64,000 nt of DNA from JAEUMG01 sp963805405 (GCA_963805405.1 CAWDUC010000005.1:1-64000), one strand, 5' to 3'. Counted from the first letter of the stretch, positions 17,972 to 28,433 are shown. Numbers and translations are program-made. Notes: generated by a model not told the origin, from the letters alone.

Positions 17972-18604
17972 ATGGCCGAACAAAGCGTCAAGCTAGTCCT
18001 CGCAAGCGCCTCGCCGCGGCGCCTTTCCTTGCTTGAGCGCGCCGGCATCGTACCGGACCTCCTGAACCCCGCCGATATTGATGAGACGCCGGGCCGCCGC
18101 GAGACGCCGCGCCGCCTTTCGCTGCGACTCGCCCAGGAGAAGGCCAAGGCCGTTCTCCATGCGCCACAAGTGAAGGCGCTGGGATCTCTCGTCTACATTC
18201 TCGCCTGCGACACGGTCGTCGGGCTCGGCCGCCGCAATTTGCCCAAGGCCGAAACCGAGGAACAAGCCGTCGATTGCCTGTGGCTGCTGTCGGGCCGCGC
18301 GCATTGGGTCTATTCCTCCGTCTGCCTGATTGATCCCAAAGGAACGGTCCGGACCCGCTGTTCCGAAACCAAGGTTCGCTTCAAGCGCTTTTCGCGCGAG
18401 GACGTCGATACCTACATCAAATCCGGCGAGTGGCGCGGCAAAGCGGGTGGCTATGCCATTCAGGGCCGTGCTGAAGTCTTCGTTAGGCACTTGAGCGGAT
18501 CGCATTCGGGCGTCATCGGCCTGCCGCTCTACGAGACCATCCACCTACTTCAAGGCGCCGGCTATCCTGTTTATTACAACTGGATGGCTAACGCCGTCAG
18601 TTGA
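17972..18604 (+). CDS. maf: Maf-type nucleoside triphosphate pyrophosphatase
   Basis: A 210-residue Maf/YhdE protein that hydrolyses non-canonical or modified nucleoside triphosphates to monophosphates. The N-terminal signature LVLASASPRR (residues 8-17) and the acidic motif ACDTVVGLG are present, as are the KSGEWRGKAGGYAIQG and GSHSGVIGLPLYET stretches of the substrate pocket. It lies between infA and yacG as usual in the order. Some family members are linked to septum control, which is not testable here. Confidence 0.95.
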   Translation: MAEQSVKLVLASASPRRLSLLERAGIVPDLLNPADIDETPGRRETPRRLSLRLAQEKAKAVLHAPQVKALGSLVYILACDTVVGLGRRNLPKAETEEQAVDCLWLLSGRAHWVYSSVCLIDPKGTVRTRCSETKVRFKRFSREDVDTYIKSGEWRGKAGGYAIQGRAEVFVRHLSGSHSGVIGLPLYETIHLLQGAGYPVYYNWMANAVS

Positions 18605-18606
18605 TC

Positions 18607-18810
18607 ATGGGCGAGACCATCCGCCTCCGGCCGCGCCGCCCCTGCCCGATCTGCGGCAAGCCTTCGCAACAACGCTATCATCCCTTCTGCTCGTCGCGCT
18701 GCGCCGATATCGACCTCAGCAAATGGCTTGGCGGGAATTATGCGATTCCAGCCGAAGAGGCGGAGACGCCGGAGAGTGTGGAACCGCCGAAGAAGGAAGA
18801 GGATACTTAA
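18607..18810 (+). CDS. yacG: DNA gyrase inhibitor YacG (zinc-finger)
   Basis: A 67-residue zinc protein. The four ligands are CPIC (Cys13, Cys16) and FCSSRC (Cys28, Cys32), followed by the conserved DLSKWLGGNYAIP. The YacG family binds GyrB and inhibits DNA binding by gyrase. An ATG at 18607 is chosen over TTG at 18601, which is part of the maf stop context. The acidic tail EAETPESVEPPKKEE is normal. It is convergent with iorB, 34 bases away. Confidence 0.92.
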   Translation: MGETIRLRPRRPCPICGKPSQQRYHPFCSSRCADIDLSKWLGGNYAIPAEEAETPESVEPPKKEEDT

Positions 18811-18844
18811 CCCTCTCGCCTCGCTGTCGCGATGGGAGGGAGGA

Positions 18845-20377
18845 TTAACTCTCCAATGTCGCGACCGTCTTCAGCGCGCCGTCGAGGGCATTTCCTTCTT
18901 CGTCGAGGAGTGCTGCCTCGCGCAGGCGCTTCAGCCATTGCGCGCCGTCCTCGCGCGGTTCAAGCAAGGGCACGGCGGAGAGCACGCGGTCGAATTTCGA
19001 CTGGCCGCGTTCATGGGTATCGCTATAGCCCTTGATCAAGCGGCGGCAGCGGATGACTTCGACCGCCAGATCGTAATTGCGCGACGCCAGGCGTTCGGCC
19101 TCGGTGAGCCATTGTGCGGTATGGGCGCTCTCGACTTCGTGGCGCAATAATTTGCGCCGCATGCCGCGCATCCCGGCAAGCCCGTACAGCACGCCGAACC
19201 AGGCGAAGCCGTCGGTCCGCACATGCCGGCCGCGATCGAAAAGCGGATCGAGGAAACGGCACAGCGCTGGCTTCGATTCGATCCAGCGTGCCAAGCCCGT
19301 CGGCAATGTGCCGAGAACCTCGCGCAAGCGCGGATGCATGAACTCGGTGATGGTAAGCACCTCATCATCCGAAGCTTTCATTTCATCGCGGACGCGCGTG
19401 AAGCGCGAACCCCGTGTCTTGGCATCGGCTACGCGGATGATGTCGTCATAGCACATGGCATTGGCGAGGTACTTCGCGGTCTCGCGCGTCAAGGCATAGT
19501 CGCGATAGCCGCCGCCCGAGTCCTCATCGAGCGCCAGCATCTTGCGCAGGCGATAGGCATAGTCACGGCCGTAGTCGAGATCCTGGAAATCGACGACCTT
19601 GGCGAGCCCGGCCGCCGCCATCGCCTGAACGCCAAGCGGGAGATCCGCCAGCAAGGATCCGGAGAGCTTCTCGTACTCGGCGAGCAATTCTTGCGGCCCC
19701 GTCATTTCCGCCAGCGCAACCTCGGGCTCGAGCCGCGGCGGAGAGGGGTTCGTCACCGCCTCGAAGGCGGCAGAGAAAGCTCGTAGACTCGCCTCGATGC
19801 CCTTGCCACCGGAGCGGATCGTTTCCTCAAAATTCTCTCGCGGAAACGGCAGAGCCCTCGAGCCCGCGAGCGCGCCAAAGAGGCTTGCCGAAATCACGCT
19901 GCCATTTCGCGCGCCAATGCTCTCCATGTCGAAGGCAATGAGGCGGTGCGACGCCTGTTTTGCGATATCGAGCACTTTCGATGCATCGGCGATGCCATCG
20001 CCCGGCGCCATCTTCTCGCTTACCGCATAGGCACGATGCGCCGACGCGATCAGTGTCGTACGGTTCGGCGTCACGAGCCCGCGCATGATGGCACGACCGG
20101 CTTCCATGAGTTCGGCCGCGATGACGATATCGACATCGCCCGGCGCGGGCATGAGCGAGAGAACAGGCGTGCGCCCCGTCTCAGGCACCAGCTCCAAGTA
20201 ATAGATCGTCGCACCGGTGCGTTGGGCAACGCCCGGCACCGACGTCGTCTGCGCGTAATAGTCATTTGCCTCGCTAAGATGGACGATCCAGTCGGCGAGT
20301 ACGCCGCCGCCCTGCCCGCCAATGGCGAGGATGGCGAGTTTGATGATGTCGCGTTCTTCCGAGAATTTCCGCGTCAT
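18845..20377 (-). CDS. iorB: Indolepyruvate:ferredoxin oxidoreductase, beta subunit
   Basis: The gamma-domain subunit of arylpyruvate oxidative decarboxylase, 510 residues. The N-terminus KLAILAIGGQGGGVLADWIV is the glycine-rich start of the 2-oxoacid oxidoreductase gamma domain; PGVAQRTGATIYYLEL is equally typical. The C-terminal 300 residues form the extension (DUF6537 type) found in proteobacterial proteins, with GSRFTRVRDEMKASDDEVLT. The start at 20377 gives an ATGA overlap with iorA. The subunit pair converts indolepyruvate or phenylpyruvate and CoA to the aryl-acetyl-CoA, reducing ferredoxin. In many aerobic proteobacteria the two subunits are fused; here they are separate. Confidence 0.9.
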   Translation of the reverse strand: MTRKFSEERDIIKLAILAIGGQGGGVLADWIVHLSEANDYYAQTTSVPGVAQRTGATIYYLELVPETGRTPVLSLMPAPGDVDIVIAAELMEAGRAIMRGLVTPNRTTLIASAHRAYAVSEKMAPGDGIADASKVLDIAKQASHRLIAFDMESIGARNGSVISASLFGALAGSRALPFPRENFEETIRSGGKGIEASLRAFSAAFEAVTNPSPPRLEPEVALAEMTGPQELLAEYEKLSGSLLADLPLGVQAMAAAGLAKVVDFQDLDYGRDYAYRLRKMLALDEDSGGGYRDYALTRETAKYLANAMCYDDIIRVADAKTRGSRFTRVRDEMKASDDEVLTITEFMHPRLREVLGTLPTGLARWIESKPALCRFLDPLFDRGRHVRTDGFAWFGVLYGLAGMRGMRRKLLRHEVESAHTAQWLTEAERLASRNYDLAVEVIRCRRLIKGYSDTHERGQSKFDRVLSAVPLLEPREDGAQWLKRLREAALLDEEGNALDGALKTVATLES

Positions 20378-22515
20378 GAAGTAAGCGCCAGGCGCCGCAC
20401 CGACCGGCGTGCCTGAAGCCAGGAAACGAATTTCGCGCGCCATTTCGCCAGCGTGCGGTCGAGCCAGTTCGGATTGTGGATGACATCGGCGCGGTAGAAA
20501 GACGGGCAGAGGACGGCGGCATCGGCGACCTCGCCGCAATTGCCGCATCCGACGCAGGTGTTGTCGATCGCGGCGACCGGATCGTCGCGCAACGGATCGT
20601 CGAGCTTTTTGACCGACAGCGACGGGCAGCCCGACAGGCGGATGCAGGCATGATCGCCGGTGCAGACATCCTCGTCGACGCCGAAACGCGATTTCACCAC
20701 GCGCTTGCCGTCGCCGATCGCCTTCGCCACCAAAGGTTTTTCGCGGCGCTGGCGGTTGAGCATGCATTCGGATGAGGCAACGATGAATTTCGGCCCCTTC
20801 TCCGTCGTCGTCAGCGCCTCCGTCAGGGCGTCGCGCATCTTGCCGACATCATAGGTGCGATCGATACGCTTTACCCACGACCCGCCAAGGCCACGAATCG
20901 CGTCCTCGATCGGGTGCTTTGTGCTGCGCCGCTTGTTGTCGGCGCGCGATGAGGGAATGTCCTGGCCGCCGGTCGCCGCCGAGTAATGATTGTCGACGAC
21001 GAGTATGACGCCGTCCTGCTTGTTGAAGACGGCATTGCCGACGCCGCTCGCCAGGCCATTGTGCCAGAAGCCGCCATCGCCCATTACCGCGATGGGGCGC
21101 TTGCCGGCCTCGACGTTGAAAGCCGAGTTTGATGCCGGCCCCAGGCCATATCCCATTGTGGTGGCGCCAATATTGAAGGGCGGCATGATCGAGAAGAGGT
21201 GGCAGCCGATATCGGCGCCGACATGATGGGGCCCAAGCTTCTTCTCGACCAGCTTCATTGCAGCGAAGATCGGTCGCTCCGGACAGCCTGTGCAGAAACC
21301 GGGCGGGCGCATCGGCACGGTCTTGGCGAGTTCCGGGTACGAGACCGGTGGCGCGTTCGGCGCGCGGCCACGATCGGACAAGTATTCCGGCGCCTGTTCG
21401 CGGAAGAATTTCGAAACACCGTCGAGCAGGATCTGGCCGGTATATTCGCCCGCCATCGGCAGGAAGCCCTTGCCGGCAAGCTTCGTACTGGCGCCGGCCT
21501 TATAGAGCATCGCGCCGAAGGCCTGCTCGAGATAATCGGGTTGGCCTTCCTCGACGATCAGGACCGCGTCCTTATCCTTGCAGAAGGCGAGAAATTCATC
21601 GTCGATCAAGGGATAGGTGACGTTCAGCACATAGAGCGGGACTTCTGTGTCGCCATAGAGATCGGCCAACCCCAAGCGCTGCAAGGCGCGGATCACGCCA
21701 TTATACATGCCGCCCTGCATGACGATGCCGATGCGGCCTTTGTCGTCACCCATGAACTCGTTGAGCTTGCGTGACTTGATGAAGTCGACGGCTGCGGGCC
21801 ATCGCTGCTTGATCTTTTCCTGCTCGTGCATGAAAGAAGCCGGCGGAAGAACGATGCGCTCGGTCGAGCGACGCGGTGATTCGAGCGCCTCCTTCAATGC
21901 CATCGCCGGGCGCTGATTGTCGCGGGCAATGAAGCGGCCATGGAGATGGCAGGAGCGGATGCGGATTTCGAGCATCACCGGGGTGTTGGAGGCTTCCGAC
22001 AATTCGAAGCCGTCGCGCACCGCTTTGACAATGCATTCGAGATTGGGGCGTGGATCGAGCAGCCAGATTTGCGATTTCATCGCAAAGGCGTGGCTCCTCT
22101 CCTGCATGATCGAGGAACCTTCGCCGTAATCCTCGCCGACGATGATGAGAGCGCCACCCAGGACACCGCCCGAGGCCAGATTGGCGAGCGCGTCGGAAGC
22201 GACATTGGTTCCGACCGTCGACTTCCAGGTGGCCGCGCCACGAATCGGATAATGCACGGAAGCCGCAAGCGTTGCCGCGGCCGTGGCCTCGCTGGCGCTA
22301 GCCTCGAAATGAACGCCCAGTTCTTCGAGAATATCCTCGGCATCGGCGAGCACATCCATCAGATGCGAGATGGGCGCCCCCTGGTAGCCAGCGACATAGC
22401 CGACGCCGTTTTCGAGGAGCGCCTTGGTGACGGCAAGGATGCCTTCGCCGCGGAATTCCTCGCCTGCGCCGATCTTGAGCTGTTGTACTTCCCTGGCGAA
22501 GGAGCGCTCAGCCAT
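20374..22515 (-). CDS. iorA: Indolepyruvate:ferredoxin oxidoreductase, alpha subunit
   Basis: A 713-residue thiamine-diphosphate enzyme. The N-terminal pyrimidine-binding domain starts GILAVTKALLENGVGYVAGY, the TPP-binding motif is GDGGFWHNGLASGVGNAVFN with VVDNHYSAATGGQD, and two [4Fe-4S] clusters sit at the C-terminus (CTGDHACIRLSGCPS and CVGCGNCGEVADAAVLC). The ATG at 22515 follows AGGAG; frames further upstream run through a hairpin repeat and are not coding. The gene is coupled to iorB. Its neighbours (two flavoproteins, a cyclase-family hydrolase, an ABC importer) suggest a catabolic route that ends in an aryl or other 2-oxoacid. Confidence 0.93.
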   Translation of the reverse strand: MAERSFAREVQQLKIGAGEEFRGEGILAVTKALLENGVGYVAGYQGAPISHLMDVLADAEDILEELGVHFEASASEATAAATLAASVHYPIRGAATWKSTVGTNVASDALANLASGGVLGGALIIVGEDYGEGSSIMQERSHAFAMKSQIWLLDPRPNLECIVKAVRDGFELSEASNTPVMLEIRIRSCHLHGRFIARDNQRPAMALKEALESPRRSTERIVLPPASFMHEQEKIKQRWPAAVDFIKSRKLNEFMGDDKGRIGIVMQGGMYNGVIRALQRLGLADLYGDTEVPLYVLNVTYPLIDDEFLAFCKDKDAVLIVEEGQPDYLEQAFGAMLYKAGASTKLAGKGFLPMAGEYTGQILLDGVSKFFREQAPEYLSDRGRAPNAPPVSYPELAKTVPMRPPGFCTGCPERPIFAAMKLVEKKLGPHHVGADIGCHLFSIMPPFNIGATTMGYGLGPASNSAFNVEAGKRPIAVMGDGGFWHNGLASGVGNAVFNKQDGVILVVDNHYSAATGGQDIPSSRADNKRRSTKHPIEDAIRGLGGSWVKRIDRTYDVGKMRDALTEALTTTEKGPKFIVASSECMLNRQRREKPLVAKAIGDGKRVVKSRFGVDEDVCTGDHACIRLSGCPSLSVKKLDDPLRDDPVAAIDNTCVGCGNCGEVADAAVLCPSFYRADVIHNPNWLDRTLAKWRAKFVSWLQARRSVRRLALTS

Positions 22516-22538
22516 GGGCGAGTGCTCCTGCGCAAATT

Positions 22539-22672
22539 CGTCTTCTCCCGCCTGCGGGAGAAGAAGGGACCCATGTCGCGCAAGCGACATGGGGAGATGA
22601 GGGGGCCTTCCCCTCACCTTTCCCATTGCTCCGCAATGGGCCCCTTTCCTCTCCCGCAAGCGGGAGAGGACG
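22539..22672. repeat. Multi-hairpin intergenic repeat, copy 1
   Basis: Four palindromes in a row: TCTCCCGCCTGCGGGAGA, CCATGTCGCGCAAGCGACATGG, CCCATTGCTCCGCAATGGG and CTCTCCCGCAAGCGGGAGAG. The outer ends are inverted repeats (CGTCTTCTCCCGC and GCGGGAGAGGACG). A related copy lies at 28434-28550. Such mosaic elements are scattered between genes in rhizobia; this one separates iorA from the flavoprotein gene and can form an extended RNA structure. Confidence 0.8.
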
Positions 22673-22706
22673 AAAGGCGGCAATGGCTGAAGTACCTATC
22701 ATCCCG

Positions 22707-24288
22707 CTACTCTAGCACATTCGCGAGCAGGAAGCCCGAGCCGCCGCCGAGGCCGGGACCTGGATGGGTTGACGCTCCGATATGGTAGAGCCGCGGCACG
22801 TGGCGTGCGGTGATTGGCCGAGGATTTAAACGGCCGCCAGATGAAAAACTGGTCAAGGCCGCAGAAGCCGCCATAGGGATCGCCGCCGACAAGATTGGTG
22901 TTCATCGCCTCGAGATCGGCCGGCGAATAACAGCGGCGGCCGATAATACTCTCGGCGAAGCCATCGATATGGGCCGTCAGGATCGCTTCGACGCGGTCGG
23001 CGTAGGCTTCGCGCAGCGTCTCAGTCCATTTGCCATCAGCCGGCGTCTTGATCCGCCCTGCCGCGTCACCCTTGACGTGGCGCGGAGCCTCGGGAAGCTG
23101 CAGCCAGAGAATGGCGTTTCCTTCCGGGCAGCGCGAAGAATCAAGCGACGTCGGCTGGCCGACGCAAATCGTCGGCGTCTCGGGCAGCATGCCGCGTTCG
23201 GCCTCATTCGCCGCTTTCGAAACGCCATCGAGTCCAGGCGTCAAATGCAGCAGCGCGACCTTCTCAAGCCCCGGCGTCGTCCACTTCGGCGGCGACTTGA
23301 GGGCGTAGTGAATCTGCATATTGCCTTTGCCATAGCGATAGGCATTCACCGCGGCGGCGATCGGCTCCGGCAGGGCTTTAGGATCAAGCAGGCGTGTATA
23401 AAGCTGGTTCGGCGTCGTCGAGCAGATCACGCCGCGCGTCGCTTCGATGACCTCACCGTTTGCCAGCGTGACGGAGGATGCAGCGCCAGTTGCATCCCGC
23501 GCGATCGATAGAACATCAGCATTGGTCCTGATCGCCCCACCCTTGTCCTCGATCAGCTTTCGAAAAGCCGCAAGCAGGTTCCTGGCACCACCCTTGACGA
23601 TCGGGGTGCCGGCCGCCTCGGTCGCAAAGGCGATGACCTTGGTCATCTTGCCGGAATAGGCGCTCTCCGGGCCTAATCCCAAATGCAGGACCCAGGGCGC
23701 CCAAAGTGCGCGGAATAGTTCCGAGCGATAGTTTGTCTCGAGCCAGCCGCGCATTGGCGCCATGGCTTCGCCAAAATACGCGGCGAGCCCGCGAAGGCCC
23801 CTATTCCAGGCTTGCTTCAGCAAAAGTTTGGCGGTGCTCCAGGTCCAAAGATCGCCGCCGAGCAACGCAAAAAGGAAGCCTGCCTCGTGTTCGATGCCTT
23901 CGACGTCGCGGCGATATTGCGCGCCGTCTTGCGGGTCGAGCGCTGCAAAGGCCGCGACATTCTCATTGCGCTTCATGGACAGCTTCAAGCTGCATCCATC
24001 CGGCAAGAGCACGCCGGTCGGATAGGGCGAATGGCAGAACTCCAATCCGCGGGCCGTCAGTTCCTTGCCGAGCGCTCCGAAGGCCGGGCCGGTGACGAAC
24101 AACACGAAGGTCGTCGCCATCACGTCATGGACGAAGCCGGGCGCGATCATCTCCTCGGTTCTGATGCAGCCGCCAATCTCGGAATTGCGCTCGAGCACCA
24201 GAACCTTACGGCCCTTGAGCGCCAGCATCGATGCGCATACCAGCGCATTGATGCCGCTGCCGACAATGACGTAATCGGCTTTCTCCAT
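22707..24288 (-). CDS. Phytoene-desaturase-like NAD(P)/FAD-dependent oxidoreductase A (one frameshift near the end)
   Basis: A flavoprotein amine-oxidase/phytoene-desaturase fold protein of about 526 residues. The N-terminus has YVIVGSGINALVCASMLALK and then the FAD-contacting VLVLERNSEIGGCIRTEE. The C-terminal FAD motif, GASTHPGPGLGGGSGF, lies in another frame: one extra C at about 22808, in GCCACG for GCACG, causes the shift. The rest is open, so the gene may well be intact in the organism. It lies in the same direction as iorA (repeat between) and overlaps nothing upstream, where the cyclase gene ends seven bases away. Substrate unknown; relatives oxidise carotenoid-like or amine substrates. 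Confidence 0.8.
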
Positions 24289-24294
24289 TTAGCC

Positions 24295-25086
24295 TCAGCT
24301 ATTGGGAACGAGCGCCAGCGCCCGCAACGGGCTGCCAGTGCCCTTCTCGAACTTCAAGGGCGCAGCGATCAGGACCGCGCCGGTCGCCGGCAACTGGTCG
24401 AGATTGACAAGGCTCGCCAATCCATAGCGATTGGCCTTGTGCATGAGATTATGCGCCGGGAATGGCGGATCCATGCCGGCGGCCTGGCCGGCATCGGTGC
24501 CGACCGTCTCGATGCCCCAGCCGATGGCGCCCTTCTCGATGATGTAGTTGATGCAGTCGACGGCGGGACCCGGCGAATGCGGACCCGTATTGTCGGCGTT
24601 GAGGAACTCAGCCTCGCTGCCATTGCGCTTCGACCAGCCGGTGCGCATCAGCACCCAGGCGCCCTTCGGAATCGCGCCGTTCTTATTCTCCCAGGCTTTG
24701 ACGCCATCGGCGGTCAGGAGAAAATCGGGGCTCTTCGCCACTTCGGCGCTGCAATCGATGACGCAGACGGGGGCTACAAAATTCGAGACCGGAATCGTGT
24801 CGGTCGTATTGTTCTCGTGATCCTTGCCGGAAATCCAGTGCACCGGTGCATCGAAATGGGTACCCGAATGTTCGCCGAGCTTCAGCCAGTTCCACGCCCA
24901 ATAGGGGCCGTTCTTGTCGTAATGCGAAATGGTGTGAACTTCGATCTTGGGCGTGTTCTTGCCGATCTCCGGCGGCAATTTGATGAGCGGCGTATCGGGG
25001 CCCAATGGGGCCGAAAGGTCGACGACCTTCACCTCTCCCGACAACAATGCCTTGGCCAGCGTATCCAACGTGTTCTTGGCGGACAT
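24295..25086 (-). CDS. Cyclase family protein (kynurenine-formamidase-like hydrolase)
   Basis: A 263-residue metal-dependent hydrolase of the cyclase/KynB family (PF04199). The signature HSGTHFDAPVHW matches the HxGTHxDxPxH metal site, and DLSAPLGPDTPLIKLP is the usual N-terminal stretch. The C-terminal half has RTGWSKR and GPHSPGPAVDCINYI. The ATG at 25086 is preceded by GGAGGAATT. Known members hydrolyse N-formylkynurenine, isatin or cyclic amides, so an N-acyl or lactam substrate is plausible here. It is co-directional with flavoprotein A and divergent from flavoprotein B, whose start is 94 bases away. Confidence 0.87.
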   Translation of the reverse strand: MSAKNTLDTLAKALLSGEVKVVDLSAPLGPDTPLIKLPPEIGKNTPKIEVHTISHYDKNGPYWAWNWLKLGEHSGTHFDAPVHWISGKDHENNTTDTIPVSNFVAPVCVIDCSAEVAKSPDFLLTADGVKAWENKNGAIPKGAWVLMRTGWSKRNGSEAEFLNADNTGPHSPGPAVDCINYIIEKGAIGWGIETVGTDAGQAAGMDPPFPAHNLMHKANRYGLASLVNLDQLPATGAVLIAAPLKFEKGTGSPLRALALVPNS

Positions 25087-25180
25087 CCGCGAATTCCTCC
25101 CGAAACTGTGCACTAAGGCCTTACGATAAGGGGAGAAATATGCGAGTGCAAACGCCCTGTGGCGGAGGCTGAGAGCTCCC

Positions 25181-26764
25181 ATGGCTTATGACGCGATCAT
25201 CATCGGCGCCGGGCATAATGGCCTTGCCGCGGCGATCCATCTCGCCCGCAAGGGCTGGAAAGTCGCGGTGTTCGAGAAGAACAGCGAGGCCGGCGGCGCG
25301 GTCCGGACCCGTGAAGTCACACTTCCCGGCTTCCGGCATGATCTCTTCGCCGCCAATCTCAATCTTTTTGCCGGCTCGCCCTTCTTCCAGGCCTATCGCG
25401 ACGATCTCATCCGGCATGGGCTCGGCTTCGTGCCGACCGAGCATTGCTTTGCGACAGCCTTTCCGGATGATCGCTGGTTTGGTGTCGGCAAAGACCTCGA
25501 AGCGACCGTCAATCGGCTTGAGGCCTTTTCGCGCAAGGATGCCGAGACCTGGCGGACGTTGGTTGCGGGCTTCAGCAGCGATGCCCCGCACATCTTCGGG
25601 TTGCTCGGCAATCCGATGCCGTCCTGGGCGACGGCCGGTGTGCTCTATCGCGCCTGGCGCGCTAAGGGTCTTCCCTGGCTGCTCGATACTGCGAAGCTCC
25701 TCGCCTCATCGCCGCGGGCCTGGCTCGATCGAACATTCAAATCCGATCATGTGAAGGCAACGCTTGCCGCCTGGGGCATGCATCTTGATTTCTCGCCCGA
25801 TATTGCTGGCGGGGCGCTCTTTCCCTATCTCGAAGGCCTCGCGAACCAGTGCTTCGGCATGGTCATCGGCCAGGGTGGCGCCGATACGGTCATCAAGGCA
25901 ATGTCGGCCTATCTCAAGGAGCTTAGCGGCGAAATCCATCTCACCAGCGAAGTCGAGCGCGTCGTATTCTCCAACAACCGAATCCGTGGGGTTGAGCTTG
26001 CCGACGGTCGGGGTTTCGTTCCCTCGTATTGTGTGATCGCCAATCTCGCGCCGCAAATTCTGTTCGGCAAATTGCTTCCCGATGGGGCCGCACCCAAGCC
26101 GGTCAGCGATCGCATGCGCGCCTATCGAAACGGCCCCGGAACAATGATGGTGCATCTCGCCGTCGATTCTCTGCCCAACTGGCGCGCCGGGAAGGACCTC
26201 AAGCGCTTTGCCTATGTGCATCTCGCACCGTCGATGGATATGATGGCGCGCGTCTATCAGGATGCGATTGCCGGTATCATCCCCGCCGAGCCGGTCATCG
26301 TCGTCGGCCAGCCGACCGCCATCGATCCTTCGCGCGCACCTGAGGGCAAGCACATTCTATGGCTGCAGGTGCGCACGCTTCCCGCACAACCGCGCGGCGA
26401 TGCCAAAGGCGAGATCACGGCAACCGACTGGGATCAAATCAAGGAGGCCGTTGCCGACCGCGTCGTTGCCCTTGTCGAGCGCTATGCGCCGGGGCTTCGC
26501 ACGCAGATTCTCGGCCGCGCGGTCTTTTCGCCAAAGGACCTCGAACGCGAGAATGCCAATCTCATCGGCGGCGACAGCGTCAATGGCAGCCATCATCTCG
26601 ACCAGAATTTCATCTTCCGGCCGATCCCCGGCTGGTCGCGCTATCGCATGCCTTTGAAGGGTCTCTGGCTCGTCGGCGCCGCCACCTGGCCCGGCGCCGG
26701 GGTCGGCGCCGGCTCGGGCTTCATGGCGGCCAAGATGCTGGAGGCGGAGAGGCCGACGGGCTGA
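25181..26764 (+). CDS. Phytoene-desaturase-like NAD(P)/FAD-dependent oxidoreductase B
   Basis: A 527-residue intact flavoprotein, paralogous to the one at 22.7-24.3 kb. The N-terminus YDAIIIGAGHNGLAAAIHLA and EKNSEAGGAVRTREVTLPGF form the FAD-binding site; the C-terminus has WLVGAATWPGAGVGAGSGFM, the second FAD motif. Both flavoproteins share the internal phrase VGQPTAIDPSRAPEGKHILWL with slight change, so they come from one duplication. It is transcribed divergently from the cyclase and is followed after 110 bases by an ABC importer in the same direction. Confidence 0.88.
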   Translation: MAYDAIIIGAGHNGLAAAIHLARKGWKVAVFEKNSEAGGAVRTREVTLPGFRHDLFAANLNLFAGSPFFQAYRDDLIRHGLGFVPTEHCFATAFPDDRWFGVGKDLEATVNRLEAFSRKDAETWRTLVAGFSSDAPHIFGLLGNPMPSWATAGVLYRAWRAKGLPWLLDTAKLLASSPRAWLDRTFKSDHVKATLAAWGMHLDFSPDIAGGALFPYLEGLANQCFGMVIGQGGADTVIKAMSAYLKELSGEIHLTSEVERVVFSNNRIRGVELADGRGFVPSYCVIANLAPQILFGKLLPDGAAPKPVSDRMRAYRNGPGTMMVHLAVDSLPNWRAGKDLKRFAYVHLAPSMDMMARVYQDAIAGIIPAEPVIVVGQPTAIDPSRAPEGKHILWLQVRTLPAQPRGDAKGEITATDWDQIKEAVADRVVALVERYAPGLRTQILGRAVFSPKDLERENANLIGGDSVNGSHHLDQNFIFRPIPGWSRYRMPLKGLWLVGAATWPGAGVGAGSGFMAAKMLEAERPTG

Positions 26765-26874
26765 GGGCCGCCGATTGACAGGGCCGAAGCTTTGGGCTTC
26801 GATCATTTTAAGATTAAACTATTGCGGTCCTAGACCCGCATAAAACGACAAAAAACCCACGGGGAGCAGCTCAG

Positions 26875-28410
26875 ATGAATTTTTCCAGACGCGATCTCTT
26901 GAAAGTTGGCGCGGCCGGCGGCGCAGCGATGACGTTCGGCCTTGGTGCCGGCGTTGCCTCCGCGCAAGGTTCGGAATTGACGGTCGCCTACAACGTCAAT
27001 CTGCCGTCCTGGGATCCGACCGTCGGTCTGTCGGCGGTCAATCCGACCATCCAGGGCGATCTATCAATCGGTCTTCGACCAGTATATCGGCCAGGAGCCC
27101 GATCTGTCCTTCCAGCCGGGGCTTCTGACCAAATGGGGCTGGAACGAGGACCGCAGCAAGGTCATCGATGGAGGTGCGCGAGGGCGTGACCTGGCATGAC
27201 GGCTCGCCCGTCGACGCCGGAAGACGTCGTCTGGTCGCTGCAGCGCGCCGGCGACCCGAAAGCCGGCAATCCGATCCAGTTCGTCTGGTCGAAGATCGGC
27301 AACTTCAAGATCGACGGCAACACCATCACCGCCGACGTGAAGGAATTCGAGCCGACACTGTTCAAGTGGATGGCGTTCCTCACCGGCTATGTCCTGCCCA
27401 AGGCCTATTACGAGAAGGTCGGCGCCGAGGGCTTCGAGAAAGCGCCGATCGGCACCGGGCCCTACATGGTCGAGAAGTTCGAGCGCAATGCCTTCCTGCG
27501 GCTCAAGGCCAATCCGAATTACTGGGGCGGCAAGCCCGCCTTCGAGACGGTGATCTTCAAATTCGTGCCGGATGCGACCAGCCGCGTCGCGGAAGTCGAA
27601 TCCGGCGGGTCGGACGTCACCTTCGAAATTCCCTATGAGGAATATCGACCGGCTGAAGGCGAAGCCGGGTCTCGCCGGCGTGACCACGCCCGTGTCCGAC
27701 ATCGCCATGATCTTCATCAACGACATCGGTCCGATGCTCGACAAGAACGTCCGCCTCGCCGCGCATCACGCGATCGACAAGAAGGCATCGTCGACCGCCT
27801 GCTGCGGCGGCTACGGCGTGCCGATCGACACGCTGGAAGCGCCGGAATACGCCGCCTTCGATCCGGCGATCAAGGTCGGCCTACGATCCGGAGACTGGCG
27901 CAAGAAGCTGCTCGCGGCGAGCGGCTATTCGCCGGAAAAGCCGGTCAAGTTCACGATCCAGACGACGCGCGGCTTCAAGCCGAAGGATTACGAGATGATC
28001 CAGGCGATCGTCGGCATGTGGCGCAAGGTCGGCATCGACGCCGAGATCGAGGTCTACGAGATCGCCAAGCATTTCGAACTGCGCGCGCCGACACAGCTGG
28101 CGCCGGCCGCCTTCTACAACTGGGGCAACGCGATCGGCGATCCCGTCGACCTCGACCGGCTTTGCGATGTTCGGCCCGTCGCCGCATTCCGCCTGGAAGG
28201 CACAGGATCTGATCGAGAGGATCGGCCCCCTGTGGGGCGAAAAGGACGAGGCCAAGCGGATCGCCGGCTAGCAAGGCGGTCGACAAGTACATCGCCGAGG
28301 AGGGCTAGGTGATCCCGCTGTTCCAGTATGTGCAGCCGATCATCTACACGACGAAGCTGAAGGTCGTGCCCAGCGTCCCGGCGCGGTGCTGCCGGCGCTC
28401 ATGAGCCGGC
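26875..28410 (+). pseudogene. Peptide-type ABC transporter substrate-binding protein, many frameshifts
   Basis: A family 5 periplasmic binding protein of about 510 residues. The leader MNFSRRDLLKVGAAGGAAMT has a twin-arginine-like SRRDLLK. Body: AYNVNLPSWDPTVGLSAVNP, REGVTWHDGSPV, EDVVWSLQRAGDPKAGNPIQ, GTGPYMVEKFERNAFLRLKA and the end IPLFQYVQPIIYTTKLKVVP. At least eight one-base shifts separate these pieces; extra G at 27058, 27167 and 27213 and an extra base at about 27646 are the clearest. Protein-level conservation remains high through every piece. This favours consensus error over decay. The RBS is GGGGAG, and the gene starts a five-gene importer operon. Confidence 0.8.
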
Positions 28411-28433
28411 GTGAGCCGCAGGACTTCGACGTC

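Noticed and set aside
23812..25116. A 434-codon rightward open frame across flavoprotein A and the cyclase
   Set aside because: It spans two genes and their boundary on the opposite strand, which no real gene would do; it is an antisense shadow.
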